A program made the translations under genes and the position numbers. Source: an uncultured Bacteroidota bacterium (lineage in GTDB: Bacteria; Bacteroidota; Bacteroidia; 2-12-FULL-35-15). Taken from it: 64,000 bases of DNA. Numbering within the stretch: the stretch's first letter is position 1; the number at the start of each line of letters is the position of its first letter. Below are positions 1 to 9,640 of the stretch, one piece after another. The DNA lies in the NCBI GenBank assembly GCA_903847205.1, contig CAINDA010000041.1, forward strand, positions 101,097 to 165,096, given 5' to 3'. Under the pieces are notes generated by a model, which worked only from the letters and a program-made list of their open reading frames with translations, was not told the origin of the DNA and did not search any database.

Positions 1-2
1 TT

Positions 3-197
3 GACAAAGAAGATTCAACCGAAATGCACATGGTTACTTTTAAGGCTGAATATTCTGAAGACAAAAATACTTACAGGTGGGAAGCCACCGTTACAAATTT
101 TGAAATCGAAGGAACTTTTGTGACTCTGAGAAGTGATGTAGAAAAGAAGAGGTACGAATTTTCAGGAGAGGAGAAATCAAGCGGGAAAAAGAAATAG
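3..197 (+). CDS. C-terminal end of an unrecognised protein (5' truncated)
   Basis: An open frame runs from the window edge to a TAG at 195-197 and encodes 64 residues rich in charged and beta-prone residues, ending in a Lys-rich tail (SSGKKK). The start lies outside the window. I do not recognise a family. It converges on the GAPDH gene and shares the hairpin terminator that follows. Confidence 0.55.
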   Translation, partial: DKEDSTEMHMVTFKAEYSEDKNTYRWEATVTNFEIEGTFVTLRSDVEKKRYEFSGEEKSSGKKK

Positions 198-210
198 GAA
201 TTTTAATTCA

Positions 211-247
211 AAAAAAATCCCTTCCGAAAACAGGAAGGGATTTTTTT
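211..247. terminator. Bidirectional rho-independent terminator
   Basis: A perfect 15-bp stem (seven A, then TCCCTTCC, pairing with GGAAGGGA and seven T) closes a 7-nt loop. It lies between the convergent ends of the truncated plus-strand gene (197) and gap (262). A-tract and T-tract flank the stem symmetrically, so it can terminate both. Confidence 0.9.
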
Positions 248-261
248 ATTTTTATATGAGA

Positions 262-1746
262 CTAGTAATATACCAATCTCCTAACCTCTGCAATATTCTT
301 TGAGAAGCGGATAACCTGCCTTGTATAACCATATTCGTTATCATACCATACATACAATACAATGTTTTTTTTATCCGGCCCGACAATAGTTGCCTGGCTG
401 TCAAATACTGATGAACAGGAGTTTCCGATAACATCTGTTGAAACAAATTCATTTGAATTGATATACTGAATCTGATCTACCAGCGGGCCTGTTAACGATG
501 CGTCTTTCAATACTTCGTTAACATCTTCTTTGGTTACTTCTTTATCAACTGTCATACTCAAAATAGCTAAAGAAACGTTGGGAGTTGGCACGCGCACAGA
601 GTTTGCAGTGAACTTTCCTGACAATATCGGAAGCACTTTCTTTAGAGCACTTTCGGCGCCGGTCTCTGTAATCACCATGTTTAAAGCAGCTGAACGCCCT
701 CTGCGGTATTTTTTATGGTAGTTATCAAGTAGATTTTGATCATTGGTATAAGAGTGAACTGTTTCAATATGTCCGCGTGCAATACCTAATTGAGTATGAA
801 TTACCTGTAAAACCGGCATTATAGCATTGGTAGTGCAGGATGCTGCAGAAAAAATAGTTTCTGTTTTAACATCAAGGGTTTCGTGATTTACACCGTAAAC
901 TATATTCGGCACATCGCCCTTTGCTGGAGCTGTTAATAATACTTTTGAAATTCCTTTCGCTTTTAAATGACGGCTCAATTCTTCTCTGTTTCTGTAAACA
1001 CCGGTATTGTCGATAAGTAAGGCATCATTAATTCCGTAAGCAGTGTAATCAACATCTTCCGGATTTTTAGCATCTATCATATATACCCTGTGTCCATTGA
1101 TGATCAGGGTTTTGTTTTTTAAGTCTTCAACAATAGTTCCAGGGAATGAACCATGAACTGAATCGGTGCGGAGTAAATCAGCACGTTTAATAATTTCTTC
1201 ATCGCTGTTGCCGCGAGTTACAATTGCTTTTAAGCGCAGCTGTTCTCCTTTACCTGATTGAGTAATCAGCTCCCTTGCAGCCAAACGCCCTATACGTCCG
1301 AAACCATATAATACCACGTCTTTCGGAACAACAGTATGTTTTGTCCCGATTAAATCAACCAGCTTATTATTAATATAATCGGAAGCAGATTTAAAATTGT
1401 TTTTTTCCTGATTCCATTCGAATGTCAATTTACCAATATCAATACGTGACGGGCAGATGTCAGCATTACGCACTAAATTTGCGATCAAAACAGTATCTTT
1501 GATATTGATAGGTTTTTTGACAATATCTTTTGAATAATAAAGATGGAGCTTCATTATTTCACTGGCATTTAAATCAACCAATTGATTTCTGAACAAAATT
1601 AATTCAATAGATTTTTCAAACCAAAGTTTACCGATAATCTCCATCAGATCAAGAGCAGCTTTTTCGTCTTCAATCCAGGCATTCAGCTCCGTTTCGTAGG
1701 AGTCAGCTGCTTTTCCTTTAACAGGATTCAAAGTGTTTAATGTCAT
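262..1746 (-). CDS. gap: Glyceraldehyde-3-phosphate dehydrogenase, long form
   Basis: Cytoplasmic glycolytic/gluconeogenic enzyme that oxidises and phosphorylates glyceraldehyde-3-phosphate with NAD(P). The 494-residue protein has a Rossmann GFGRIG at residues 148-153, the catalytic ASCTTN with Cys304, and His331 exactly 27 residues later, the classical spacing. The C-terminal WYDNEYGYT motif is intact. It is about 140 residues longer than textbook GAPDH because of an N-terminal helical extension (about residues 1-140), a variant I know from Bacteroidota. Cofactor preference cannot be read from the sequence. It is transcribed alone and ends at the shared terminator at 211-247. Confidence 0.95.
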   Translation of the reverse strand: MTLNTLNPVKGKAADSYETELNAWIEDEKAALDLMEIIGKLWFEKSIELILFRNQLVDLNASEIMKLHLYYSKDIVKKPINIKDTVLIANLVRNADICPSRIDIGKLTFEWNQEKNNFKSASDYINNKLVDLIGTKHTVVPKDVVLYGFGRIGRLAARELITQSGKGEQLRLKAIVTRGNSDEEIIKRADLLRTDSVHGSFPGTIVEDLKNKTLIINGHRVYMIDAKNPEDVDYTAYGINDALLIDNTGVYRNREELSRHLKAKGISKVLLTAPAKGDVPNIVYGVNHETLDVKTETIFSAASCTTNAIMPVLQVIHTQLGIARGHIETVHSYTNDQNLLDNYHKKYRRGRSAALNMVITETGAESALKKVLPILSGKFTANSVRVPTPNVSLAILSMTVDKEVTKEDVNEVLKDASLTGPLVDQIQYINSNEFVSTDVIGNSCSSVFDSQATIVGPDKKNIVLYVWYDNEYGYTRQVIRFSKNIAEVRRLVYY

Positions 1747-1770
1747 AGGTTTAATTTTTATTTATTATTA

Positions 1771-1832
1771 AAAAAAGAACCGCACAAACATCAGCGAAAT
1801 TTTTTATCATTTTCAAAGATGTTTGTGCGGTT
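1771..1832 (-). terminator. rpoD terminator
   Basis: A perfect 15-bp inverted repeat (1778-1792 with 1818-1832; core CCGCACAAACATC) encloses a 25-nt loop and is followed on the minus strand by a T-tract at 1776-1771. It lies 24 nt past the rpoD stop and before gap, so it separates the two genes. Confidence 0.85.
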
Positions 1833-1856
1833 ATCATTTGTCTTCGGATTTTTATA

Positions 1857-2720
1857 TTATCCTAAATATGTTTTCAATAATTTGCTTCGTGAGTTATGAC
1901 GCAGACGGCGGATAGCCTTTTCTTTAATTTGGCGTACACGTTCACGTGTTAAATCGAATTTAGCACCGATTTCTTCCAATGTTAATCCATGATTGATTCC
2001 GATACCGAAAAACAATCTTACTACATCGCGCTCTCTGTCGGTTAACGTAGAAAGCGAACGTTCAATTTCGCGTTGCAGCGACTCATTCATCAGCTCATTA
2101 TCTGCACGGGGAGAATCATGATTTACCAATACATCAAGTAAACTGTTTTCTTCACCGTTTACAAACGGTGCATCCATGGATACATGCCTTCCTGAAACAC
2201 GCATTGTATCAGCAACTTTATCCTGAGGAAGTTCCAATACAATTGAAAGCTCTTCAGCGCTTGGTTCACGTTCGTACTGCTGTTCTAATTTTGAAAATGC
2301 CTTATTAATTTTATTTAATGAACCCACCTGATTCAAAGGCAGACGTACAATACGGGACTGTTCAGCTAAAGCCTGCAAAATTGACTGGCGGATCCACCAT
2401 ACAGCATAAGAAATAAATTTGAAACCGCGGGTTTCATCAAAACGTTTCGCAGCTTTTATTAATCCAAGGTTGCCCTCATTAATTAAATCCGGAAGGCTTA
2501 AGCCTTGATTTTGATATTGTTTCGCAACAGAAACAACAAAACGTAAATTAGCTTTTGTTAATTTTTCTAATGCAACCTGGTCTCCATCTCTTATTTTTTT
2601 TGCAAGGATAACTTCTTCATCAGCTGTAATCAACTCCTCGCGGCCAATTTCTTGAAGATATTTATCCAAAGAAGCACTCTCGCGGTTAGTTATCGACTTG
2701 GTTATTTTGAGCTGTCTCAT
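1857..2720 (-). CDS. rpoD: Primary RNA polymerase sigma factor (RpoD/SigA, short form)
   Basis: Housekeeping sigma factor that directs RNA polymerase to promoters. At 287 residues it matches the short Bacteroidota primary sigma factor, with no region 1.1. It has region 1.2 ([15 protein letters not shown]), region 2 with [22 protein letters not shown] and the -10-binding [15 protein letters not shown], region 3, and region 4 with [21 protein letters not shown] as the -35 helix-turn-helix. The gene is monocistronic between its own promoter (2760-2790) and terminator. This short form recognises TAnnTTTG promoters, which recur in this window. Confidence 0.96.
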   Translation of the reverse strand: MRQLKITKSITNRESASLDKYLQEIGREELITADEEVILAKKIRDGDQVALEKLTKANLRFVVSVAKQYQNQGLSLPDLINEGNLGLIKAAKRFDETRGFKFISYAVWWIRQSILQALAEQSRIVRLPLNQVGSLNKINKAFSKLEQQYEREPSAEELSIVLELPQDKVADTMRVSGRHVSMDAPFVNGEENSLLDVLVNHDSPRADNELMNESLQREIERSLSTLTDRERDVVRLFFGIGINHGLTLEEIGAKFDLTRERVRQIKEKAIRRLRHNSRSKLLKTYLG

Positions 2721-2759
2721 TTTAGATTTAGATTTTAGAGTGGTGGTTAAAATCGATTA

Positions 2760-2790
2760 CAAATGTAGTCCAATATAACCTTAAAAGCAA
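2760..2790 (-). promoter_or_regulatory. Bacteroidota-type promoter of rpoD
   Basis: Read on the minus strand, TACATTTG (2767-2760) matches the -7 consensus TAnnTTTG. A TTGC (2790-2787) sits 19 nt upstream, matching the -33 element at the expected spacing. The start codon is 39 nt downstream. Confidence 0.7.
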
Positions 2791-2998
2791 GTTATAAGGG
2801 ATTTATTTAGGATTAAAATTGATAGATTTAACTTCTTGATTGTTAATAAATTGTGTTTTGATTGATTAAGTACGAAATCGCCCCCGTTAAAGAGCTTTTT
2901 TTATCGATAAAAATCTCGAAAAGATTGATGTATTTTATTTTGAAGCATTAAATCGAAATAAAAAAAGAACAAACGAGGGACAATAATTTTCATACTCA

Positions 2999-4471
2999 TT
3001 AAAGTCCGAAACCATAATATGCTCTCATGCCGTTCGGATAAATCCCTTCAATCAGTACGCCTCCTTTTTTATTTGCCAGCGCGGTTTGAATGTCTTCCAG
3101 TGTATTAATTTTCTTTTTGTCAACGCTTGTAATAACAAAACCCTCTTTTATTCCGGCGCTCAATAATTTACCGGCATTTAACCTGCTTATACGCAGGCCG
3201 TTTTCGATGCTTAATTTTTTTAATTCAGAAGTATTTAGCGGTTCAAACATCGCGCCTAATGCAGAAACAACCTCAGCCTTAGGTTTTTCGACAACATCAA
3301 CTGTACCGCTTTTATTTTTAAGAACAAGCCCCATTATTTTCTCCTGATTGCCGCGTTTTAAAGTTATGTTTACTTTATCGCCGGGGCGGTATCGGCTCAC
3401 CTGCTCCTGCAATTCCGGCACATTGTTGACTGCTGCATCGCCAATTTTTGTAATAACGTCGCCTTCTTCAATTCCTCCTTCGGCGCCTGAACCGCCTGCC
3501 GTTAAGCCATTTACATAAATACCTTTTATTTCAGAAATGTTTTTTTCTTTTGCTAATTTAGAATCTAAATCGCGGATGCTCACACCGATATAAGCCCGCT
3601 GTACTTCACCAAATTCTAATAAATCAGCAACCACTTTACGTGCTATGTTTACTGGGATGGCAAAAGAATAACCCGTATATGAGCCCGTGTTTGATGCTAT
3701 GGCAGAGTTTATCCCGATTAATTCTCCTTTAGTATTTACAAGAGCCCCGCCGCTATTGCCAGGATTAACAGCCGCATCTGTCTGTAGAAAGGATTCAATT
3801 GAATTGATTCCTTTTTTCTGATCATTTTCGAAGCTGTTAATATTACGGGCTTTTGCGCTTATAATTCCTGCCGTAACGGTTGAAGTAAGGTTAAATGGGT
3901 TGCCCACAGCCAAAGCCCATTCACCAACTTTTACATTATCGGAATTACCATAAGCCATAAATGGCAGATTGTTTTCTTTGATTTTTAAAAGTGCAAGATC
4001 GGTAGAAGCATCCTTGCCTATTACCTCAGCTGTATAGGTGCGTTTGTCGTTGAGTGTTACTTCTATTTTTTCTGCGTCCTCAATTACATGGTTGTTAGTT
4101 ACAATATATCCATCCTGGGAAATAATGACCCCGGAACCGCTGCCTATAGGAGCTTCGCGCTGCTGAGGGGCATGCTGTCCGAAAAAATCCCGGAAAGGAT
4201 CGTAAGAATAATATTGATTTTTGTTTTGAACTGAATAAGTAGTTTTAACATTTACAACTGAATGAACTGACATTTCGGCAGCTACTGTAAAATCAATTGC
4301 ATTCTCAGGACTACTGCCTGCCCTCATATTCACATATTTTACCGGTGTTTGATAATTAATTTGGGACTTGTCGCCCGAAAGCAGATTTTGATTTTGAAGT
4401 AAATGATTAAAACCTAAAGCGGTGATTCCGCCGATGCCTGCTATTAAGAAAGCGCCTACAGCTTTTTTCAT
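2999..4471 (-). CDS. degP: HtrA/DegP-family periplasmic serine protease
   Basis: Envelope quality-control protease and chaperone. The 490-residue protein starts with a signal or anchor segment (residues 4-22), followed by a trypsin-like domain with catalytic triad His128 (TNNHVIED), Asp158 (STDLALLKI) and Ser240 (NPGNSGGAL). Two PDZ-like regions follow (about 290-385 and 400-490), the first being clearer. The SGSGVIIS motif before the His is typical. It is a single gene divergent from the membrane-protein/dapF operon. Distinguishing DegP from DegQ or DegS is not possible from sequence alone. Confidence 0.93.
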   Translation of the reverse strand: MKKAVGAFLIAGIGGITALGFNHLLQNQNLLSGDKSQINYQTPVKYVNMRAGSSPENAIDFTVAAEMSVHSVVNVKTTYSVQNKNQYYSYDPFRDFFGQHAPQQREAPIGSGSGVIISQDGYIVTNNHVIEDAEKIEVTLNDKRTYTAEVIGKDASTDLALLKIKENNLPFMAYGNSDNVKVGEWALAVGNPFNLTSTVTAGIISAKARNINSFENDQKKGINSIESFLQTDAAVNPGNSGGALVNTKGELIGINSAIASNTGSYTGYSFAIPVNIARKVVADLLEFGEVQRAYIGVSIRDLDSKLAKEKNISEIKGIYVNGLTAGGSGAEGGIEEGDVITKIGDAAVNNVPELQEQVSRYRPGDKVNITLKRGNQEKIMGLVLKNKSGTVDVVEKPKAEVVSALGAMFEPLNTSELKKLSIENGLRISRLNAGKLLSAGIKEGFVITSVDKKKINTLEDIQTALANKKGGVLIEGIYPNGMRAYYGFGL

Positions 4472-4595
4472 GATTTTATGTTTTTAGTGTTTAATTTTTT
4501 TTGTTATTGATTGAAAGTATAACACAAAATTCATTCCTATATTTTATTGTTAATACTTATTTTAACATAAATTAACTCGGTTCGCAAAGGTTGTT

Positions 4596-4603
4596 TAACT
4601 TTG
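4596..4603 (+). promoter_or_regulatory. Promoter -7 element (TAACTTTG)
   Basis: Exact match to TAnnTTTG, 40 nt before the start codon of the membrane-protein gene at 4644. No convincing -33 element is visible. Confidence 0.5.
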
Positions 4604-4643
4604 TCCACATTATTGTAAAGTCAAAAATAATTAACCGGGGTTA

Positions 4644-5381
4644 ATGAGTAATTTCAGAGAAAAGTCACAAACATTTTTTTTAGGCTTAATGGCGGGATTA
4701 ATAATTGCCGGTACCTTTTTTATTTTAAAGCTGGATAATTATTTTAAGGAATTGAATTTTTATAAAAATGTTGCTAAAACTTTTCATTCAGATACAAAGG
4801 TGGATGAAACCTCGATTAAAGCTGAAACAGCGGTTCCTGTTAAAGAAAAGAAAACCATTGAAAGCAGTATTAAAAACAATTCTGTTTCAAGTATCGATTC
4901 CTCAAAAACAATCCCTGTAAATAAAAGTTTTGTTTTAGATGCAGATTCTTTAAACCGCCATTCCTCAAAGGATTCTTTAGTATCAAACAATACTTCACGC
5001 GAAGATATTGTTGTTAAAAAAGATGAACTGCTTACTACAAAAACATTAGAGGTTATCAATTTGAATCCAACTTCAAATCATGGCAATTCTAAGGATTCAC
5101 TGCTTCAAAAAGTAAGCGGAATTAAAGATGATAAAAATTATGCCAGCCAGTTTTTTAATATTGAATTATGGCAGTCACCCTTGAACTATAAGGGTTATAA
5201 AATGAGTAAATATAAAATTGTCTTATACGGCATTGCATCCACCGATGGGCTGAAAGTTTATTCAGTTGATGATGTTGTTTACCTTAAAAATGCTGCCGCT
5301 GTTTACAAGCTCGATAATTCAAGTGAATTTAAATCGTATGAGCGTATTAATGATGAATCAATCATTAATAAATTTAAATAA
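4644..5381 (+). CDS. Unrecognised single-pass membrane protein
   Basis: A 245-residue protein with one N-terminal transmembrane segment (about residues 11-29), then a long Ser/Lys/Asp-rich low-complexity stretch (about 50-165) and a compact C-terminal region (about 170-245) ending in a predicted alpha/beta fold. This is the layout of an anchored linker with a small extracytoplasmic domain. I do not recognise the domain. It lies 67 nt upstream of dapF and is probably cotranscribed with it. No function is inferred. Confidence 0.75.
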   Translation: MSNFREKSQTFFLGLMAGLIIAGTFFILKLDNYFKELNFYKNVAKTFHSDTKVDETSIKAETAVPVKEKKTIESSIKNNSVSSIDSSKTIPVNKSFVLDADSLNRHSSKDSLVSNNTSREDIVVKKDELLTTKTLEVINLNPTSNHGNSKDSLLQKVSGIKDDKNYASQFFNIELWQSPLNYKGYKMSKYKIVLYGIASTDGLKVYSVDDVVYLKNAAAVYKLDNSSEFKSYERINDESIINKFK

Positions 5382-5448
5382 TAAAATATCTTTTTCTGTT
5401 GTCCCGAATAGATTGGAAGGGAAAAGTATATGAAATCCGTAATAAAAA

Positions 5449-6231
5449 ATGCGAATCAAATTTTATAAATACCAGGGTACCGGAAACGATTTTATTATTA
5501 TTGATAACCGCGATTTTAAATTTAACCGTGCTGATAATATCTTAGCATCTAAACTTTGCGACAGACGTTTTGGCATTGGTGCGGATGGGTTGATGCTGCT
5601 TCAAAGCAGAACAGGCTTCGACTTCGAAATGGTTTATTATAACTCCGATGGCAATGAAAGCAGCATGTGCGGAAATGGCGGACGTTGTATTACAGCATTT
5701 GCCCACAGTTTGGGCTTGGCAGCTGATAAAGCCCATTTTACTGCAATTGACGGTGAGCATGAAGCGTTGATTTTAAAGGACTTTATTTCTCTTAAAATGA
5801 AAGATGTAAGCGAAGTTGAACTCCACAGCAGCTACTCTTTTTTAAATACGGGTTCCCCCCATTATGTTGCGTTTGTGGATAACATAGCCTCTTTTAATGT
5901 ATTTGATGAAGGCAGAAAAATCCGCAATAACAGCCGTTTTAAGACAGAAGGAGTAAATGTGAATTTTATTGAAAAACAGCATAACAATTTGTTCGTCCGT
6001 ACTTATGAAAGAGGGGTAGAGGCAGAAACTTATTCCTGCGGAACAGGCGTAACAGCAGCTGCTTTGACAGCATCATTAAAAAATGCATTAACCTCTGAAG
6101 GCTTCTGTGATATAAAAACATTAGGAGGAAATTTGAAAGTGAAATTCAAAAGGCATCTTGATAATTCGTTTACTGACATTTGGCTGGAAGGGCCTGCCAA
6201 ATTTGTATTTGAAGGTGAAATAGACATTTAA
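5449..6231 (+). CDS. dapF: Diaminopimelate epimerase
   Basis: Interconverts LL- and meso-diaminopimelate for lysine and peptidoglycan synthesis, using two cysteines as acid and base. Both are present: Cys74 in NESSMCGNGGRC and Cys197 in ETYSCGTG. The N-terminal motif KYQGTGNDFI is diagnostic. The 260-residue length is normal. The stop codon overlaps the start of the next gene by one base, so the two are likely translationally coupled. Confidence 0.95.
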   Translation: MRIKFYKYQGTGNDFIIIDNRDFKFNRADNILASKLCDRRFGIGADGLMLLQSRTGFDFEMVYYNSDGNESSMCGNGGRCITAFAHSLGLAADKAHFTAIDGEHEALILKDFISLKMKDVSEVELHSSYSFLNTGSPHYVAFVDNIASFNVFDEGRKIRNNSRFKTEGVNVNFIEKQHNNLFVRTYERGVEAETYSCGTGVTAAALTASLKNALTSEGFCDIKTLGGNLKVKFKRHLDNSFTDIWLEGPAKFVFEGEIDI

Positions 6232-6788
6232 TGACTGAGCAGCCTGTGTCATATCAATTCAGCATTAACAAACAATTCAGTGAAGAAGATTTACTGAACG
6301 GCATATATATTGCCGTGATTCATGCTTCACGCATACCGCCCCATATCGGCATAATTGCTGATGGAAAATATAATTCGCTGAGCATAAAAGGGCAGGATAT
6401 AAATGTTCCCGCAGCAGCCCTTATTAAAAATTCAAGGCAGCGAAAAATCCCATCTTTATTTATAAAAATAAAGCCGCACAGCACATTCAGCGCTGCGTAT
6501 TTGAAAGAACATTTTATCACAAATGTGCAGCAATTTCCAAGAGTGGATATCGGCATAGCTACTTGTTTGAGTCCATTAAAATTGTTTTTTGAAGAAATAT
6601 ATAACGTCCCGATGAAGGATATTAATTATTTGTTTGAACTGGTTCCTTTGCTCCATTCTATGGGATTGATAGAAAATATTTCGTCACTGTTTATTGATGA
6701 AAAAAAATATCAGTTACCTGTTTATACAAATGCTGAAATAAATGCAGGGATAGGGAAGGTGAGGGCGGAATTTAACATTAAAGGATAA
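6231..6788 (+). CDS. Unrecognised protein coupled to dapF
   Basis: A 185-residue soluble protein whose ATG shares its first base with the dapF stop. It contains no signal peptide, membrane helix or cysteine-rich motif. Composition suggests a mixed alpha/beta fold (KIPSLFIKIKPHSTFS in the middle). The tight overlap suggests cotranslation with dapF, but no function follows from that. Confidence 0.75.
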   Translation: MTEQPVSYQFSINKQFSEEDLLNGIYIAVIHASRIPPHIGIIADGKYNSLSIKGQDINVPAAALIKNSRQRKIPSLFIKIKPHSTFSAAYLKEHFITNVQQFPRVDIGIATCLSPLKLFFEEIYNVPMKDINYLFELVPLLHSMGLIENISSLFIDEKKYQLPVYTNAEINAGIGKVRAEFNIKG

Positions 6789-6887
6789 CAAATTTTCAGC
6801 AGAAGGTTTTATATAATTTATTAATTTCACTCAATATTATTTTCTCGATAATTCATTTTAAAATCGCCGTTTATAATTAAAACATCA

Positions 6888-7409
6888 ATGAAACTGCAAG
6901 GACAACACATTTCACTTAGGGCGCTTGAGCCTGCTGATATTGATGTTTTATATAAATGGGAAAACGATACTGAAATTTGGAACGTCAGTAATACGCAGAC
7001 TCCTTTTTCGCATTTTATCCTGGAACAATATATTTCAAACGCTCATCAGGATATTTACTCAGTAAAACAATTAAGATTAATTATTAGTCTCCTTGAAAAT
7101 AAATCAGCAATCGGAAGTATTGATTTGTTTGATTTCGATCCCAATCATCTGCGTGCAGGAATTGGAATTTTAATTGCCGATAAAACTGAGAGAGGGAAAG
7201 GATATGCCTCAGAAGCTCTGGGAATGCTGATCGAATATTGTTTTCTTACTTTGAACCTCCATCAATTATACTGCAATATTACTTCAGATAATGAGCCGAG
7301 TATTCTGTTATTTCAGAAACATGGTTTTTTGATAACCGGAGTTAAAAAACAATGGATCAGGGAGGCTGCGGGCTTTAAAGATGAATTGCTTTTACAAAGG
7401 ATTCGGTAA
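6888..7409 (+). CDS. GNAT acetyltransferase (RimJ/RimL- or SpeG-like)
   Basis: A 173-residue GNAT-fold N-acetyltransferase. It begins with ISLRALEPADIDVLYKWEND, typical of the RimJ/RimL/SpeG group, and has the acetyl-CoA loop as ERGKGYASEAL (motif A) followed by LNLHQLYCNI and NEPSILLFQKHGF (motif B). The substrate may be a ribosomal protein N-terminus or a polyamine; sequence alone does not decide. Two further GNAT genes of the same broad group are in this window (19866 and 57648). Confidence 0.88.
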   Translation: MKLQGQHISLRALEPADIDVLYKWENDTEIWNVSNTQTPFSHFILEQYISNAHQDIYSVKQLRLIISLLENKSAIGSIDLFDFDPNHLRAGIGILIADKTERGKGYASEALGMLIEYCFLTLNLHQLYCNITSDNEPSILLFQKHGFLITGVKKQWIREAAGFKDELLLQRIR

Positions 7410-7445
7410 TTTTTTTACTTCATAGGTGCGAGGAAACAAAATAAT

Positions 7446-9506
7446 ATGAAATTCTCTTTTAGGAATATACTTTTATTTATTTTGTTTTCTTCCGTTATTT
7501 TCACAATGGTGTATTGCGGGAATCCGGCTAAACAGCCAGCAAGCATCAAATTACAAACCTCCGATAAATATCTTAACCACAGCGATTCAGCAAAATATAT
7601 TGGTATGAATACCTGCAGGCTCTGTCACCAGGCAATTTACAATTCTTTTATTGCAACAGGCATGGGTAAAAGTTTTGATCATGCCGGCAGGCAGAAAAGT
7701 GCTTCTAAAATTGATAAACATTCTGTTTTATATGATAAGTATTTGGATTTTTATTACCGTCCGTTTTGGGATGGCGACAGCATGAAAATTATGGAGTTCC
7801 GCTTAAAAGGTAAACCCGCCCGAATGAACGAAATCATTCGTTCGGGCGGGGACACAATTTATAAGCGCATCGAAACGATTGATTATATTATAGGTTCGGG
7901 GCAGCATACCAATTCGCACATTTATAATACTAATGGCTATCTGCATCAAATGCCGATGACCTATTACACACAAAAAGGAAAATGGGATTTTCCTCCCGGC
8001 TTTGAAAACGGCTCTAATACCCGCTTTTCACGTAAGATAGGATTGGAATGTATGAGCTGTCATAATTCATTTCCTGATTTTACCGCAGGCTCTGAAAATA
8101 AATTTAATTCAGTTCCAGAAGGCATAAACTGCGAGCGATGCCACGGCCCGGGCAGTATTCATGTGCAGCAACGCCAAATGGGTATTAAAGTGGATACATC
8201 AAAGTACATCGACTATTCAATTGTGAACCCGGGGAAATTGCCAATTGATCTGCAGTTCGATGTCTGCCAGCGCTGCCACCTTCAGGGAAATACAGTATTA
8301 AAAGAAGGAAAATCATTTTTCGATTTTAAACCTGGAATGAAATTATCCGATTATATGACTGTGTTTCTTCCGCGCTACAAAGATGCTGATGACCAGTTTA
8401 TAATGGCTTCTCATGCAGACAGGTTAAAGCGCAGCAAATGTTTCATAAAAAGTTTTAAACCTGAAACTGATGTATCGTCTTTACGCCCCTATAAAAACTC
8501 TTTAACGTGCGTGACCTGTCATAACCCTCATGTGAGTGTGAAAGTAACCGGTACAGAAGTATTCAATAACGCTTGTAAAAACTGTCATAATTCAAACACT
8601 CAAAACGGCTTGTGTACGGAGAAGCTGGAAATAAGAATTAAAATTGAAGACAACTGCGTCAGCTGCCACATGCCTAAATCGGGTTCGATTGATATTCCTC
8701 ATGTTACTGTCCATGATCATTTCATCCGTAAACCGATGAAAAAGAAGGAAGTTGAAAAAGTGAAAGAGTTTATCGGCCTTTATGCTGTTAATGAAAAAAA
8801 TCCCGGCAATGCTGTTAAAGCAAAAGCATACATACAGCAGTTTGATAAGTTTGATAATAACCCTGTATTCCTTGATTCTGCAATGAAGTATCTGCCTGAA
8901 AAAACGCTGAATGATGTGAAACAAAATTTTAAATTATTAGTGCATTTGTATTTCATGAAGCAGGATTATACGAAAATTCTATCCTTTGTAAGTGATGCTG
9001 GAAGAGAAGATATACTGAATTCTGTTCTGACAAAAAAATCATGGGACAATGCGGACGCATGGACTCTATACAGAATCGGAGAAGCATATTACAATAGCGG
9101 TAATGTTACCGATGCATATACATTTTATAAAAAAGCAAATGAGTATGCACCTTACAATCTTGAATTTAAAAACAAGCTCGGAGCTTCTTTGATGGCTCAG
9201 AATAAGGTTCAGGAAGCTGCTCCAATTTTCGTGGAAATATTAAAAGAGAATCCTAAATTTGTACAGGCAATTAATAACCTGGGATACGCTGATTTAGTGA
9301 GCGGCAAAGTTATAGAAGCTGAAGAATTATACAATCGTGCTTTAAAACTTGATCCTGACTATGAGCCCTTGCTGATGAATATGGCTGGTTTTTATATCTT
9401 TAAAAAGAATAATAAGGAGGCCGAGAAGGTATTAAAACAAGTACTGCAAAAAAATCCGAAAAATGCGCAGGCAAAGCAGGTGCTGGAGCAGTTGGAAAAA
9501 AATTAA
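7446..9506 (+). CDS. Heptaheme c-type cytochrome / TPR lipoprotein
   Basis: A 686-residue exported lipoprotein; the signal peptide ends at a lipobox-like TMVYC with Cys24. Seven CxxCH haem sites are present (CRLCH at 57-61, then CMSCH, CERCH, CQRCH, CVTCH, CKNCH, CVSCH), resembling the cytochrome c554/doubled-CxxCH group. The C-terminal third (about 530-686) is a run of tetratricopeptide repeats, so the protein combines electron transfer with a protein-binding scaffold at the cell surface or in the periplasm. Redox partner and substrate are unknown. A palindromic element encoding 12 residues is inserted in frame at 7815-7850. No cytochrome-maturation genes are nearby. Confidence 0.9.
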   Translation: MKFSFRNILLFILFSSVIFTMVYCGNPAKQPASIKLQTSDKYLNHSDSAKYIGMNTCRLCHQAIYNSFIATGMGKSFDHAGRQKSASKIDKHSVLYDKYLDFYYRPFWDGDSMKIMEFRLKGKPARMNEIIRSGGDTIYKRIETIDYIIGSGQHTNSHIYNTNGYLHQMPMTYYTQKGKWDFPPGFENGSNTRFSRKIGLECMSCHNSFPDFTAGSENKFNSVPEGINCERCHGPGSIHVQQRQMGIKVDTSKYIDYSIVNPGKLPIDLQFDVCQRCHLQGNTVLKEGKSFFDFKPGMKLSDYMTVFLPRYKDADDQFIMASHADRLKRSKCFIKSFKPETDVSSLRPYKNSLTCVTCHNPHVSVKVTGTEVFNNACKNCHNSNTQNGLCTEKLEIRIKIEDNCVSCHMPKSGSIDIPHVTVHDHFIRKPMKKKEVEKVKEFIGLYAVNEKNPGNAVKAKAYIQQFDKFDNNPVFLDSAMKYLPEKTLNDVKQNFKLLVHLYFMKQDYTKILSFVSDAGREDILNSVLTKKSWDNADAWTLYRIGEAYYNSGNVTDAYTFYKKANEYAPYNLEFKNKLGASLMAQNKVQEAAPIFVEILKENPKFVQAINNLGYADLVSGKVIEAEELYNRALKLDPDYEPLLMNMAGFYIFKKNNKEAEKVLKQVLQKNPKNAQAKQVLEQLEKN
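7815..7850 (+). repeat. In-frame palindromic element inside the cytochrome gene
   Basis: Arms at 7815-7830 (CCCGCCCGAATGAACG) and 7835-7850 (CATTCGTTCGGGCGGG) pair as 14 Watson-Crick pairs with one wobble and one mismatch around a 4-nt loop. The element is 36 nt, exactly 12 codons, and is GC-rich compared with flanking DNA. It encodes PARMNEIIRSGG between haem sites 1 and 2. Confidence 0.75.
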
Positions 9507-9640
9507 AATTGATTACAATAAACCTTGGATTTTTTTTCTTTCAATTCAGAAAATAAAAAAATAATAATTGCAAAGCCTTGTGCCTTTGAGTCTTTGGGCG
9601 GTATATTTCTAATGTTTTTAATTGAGCATTAAAATCTGTT

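Noticed and set aside
530..721. Plus-strand 63-codon frame
   Set aside because: A shadow of gap on the opposite strand.
7801..7860. Rho-independent terminator inside the cytochrome gene
   Set aside because: The palindrome has no T-tract and the frame continues through it with further haem motifs.
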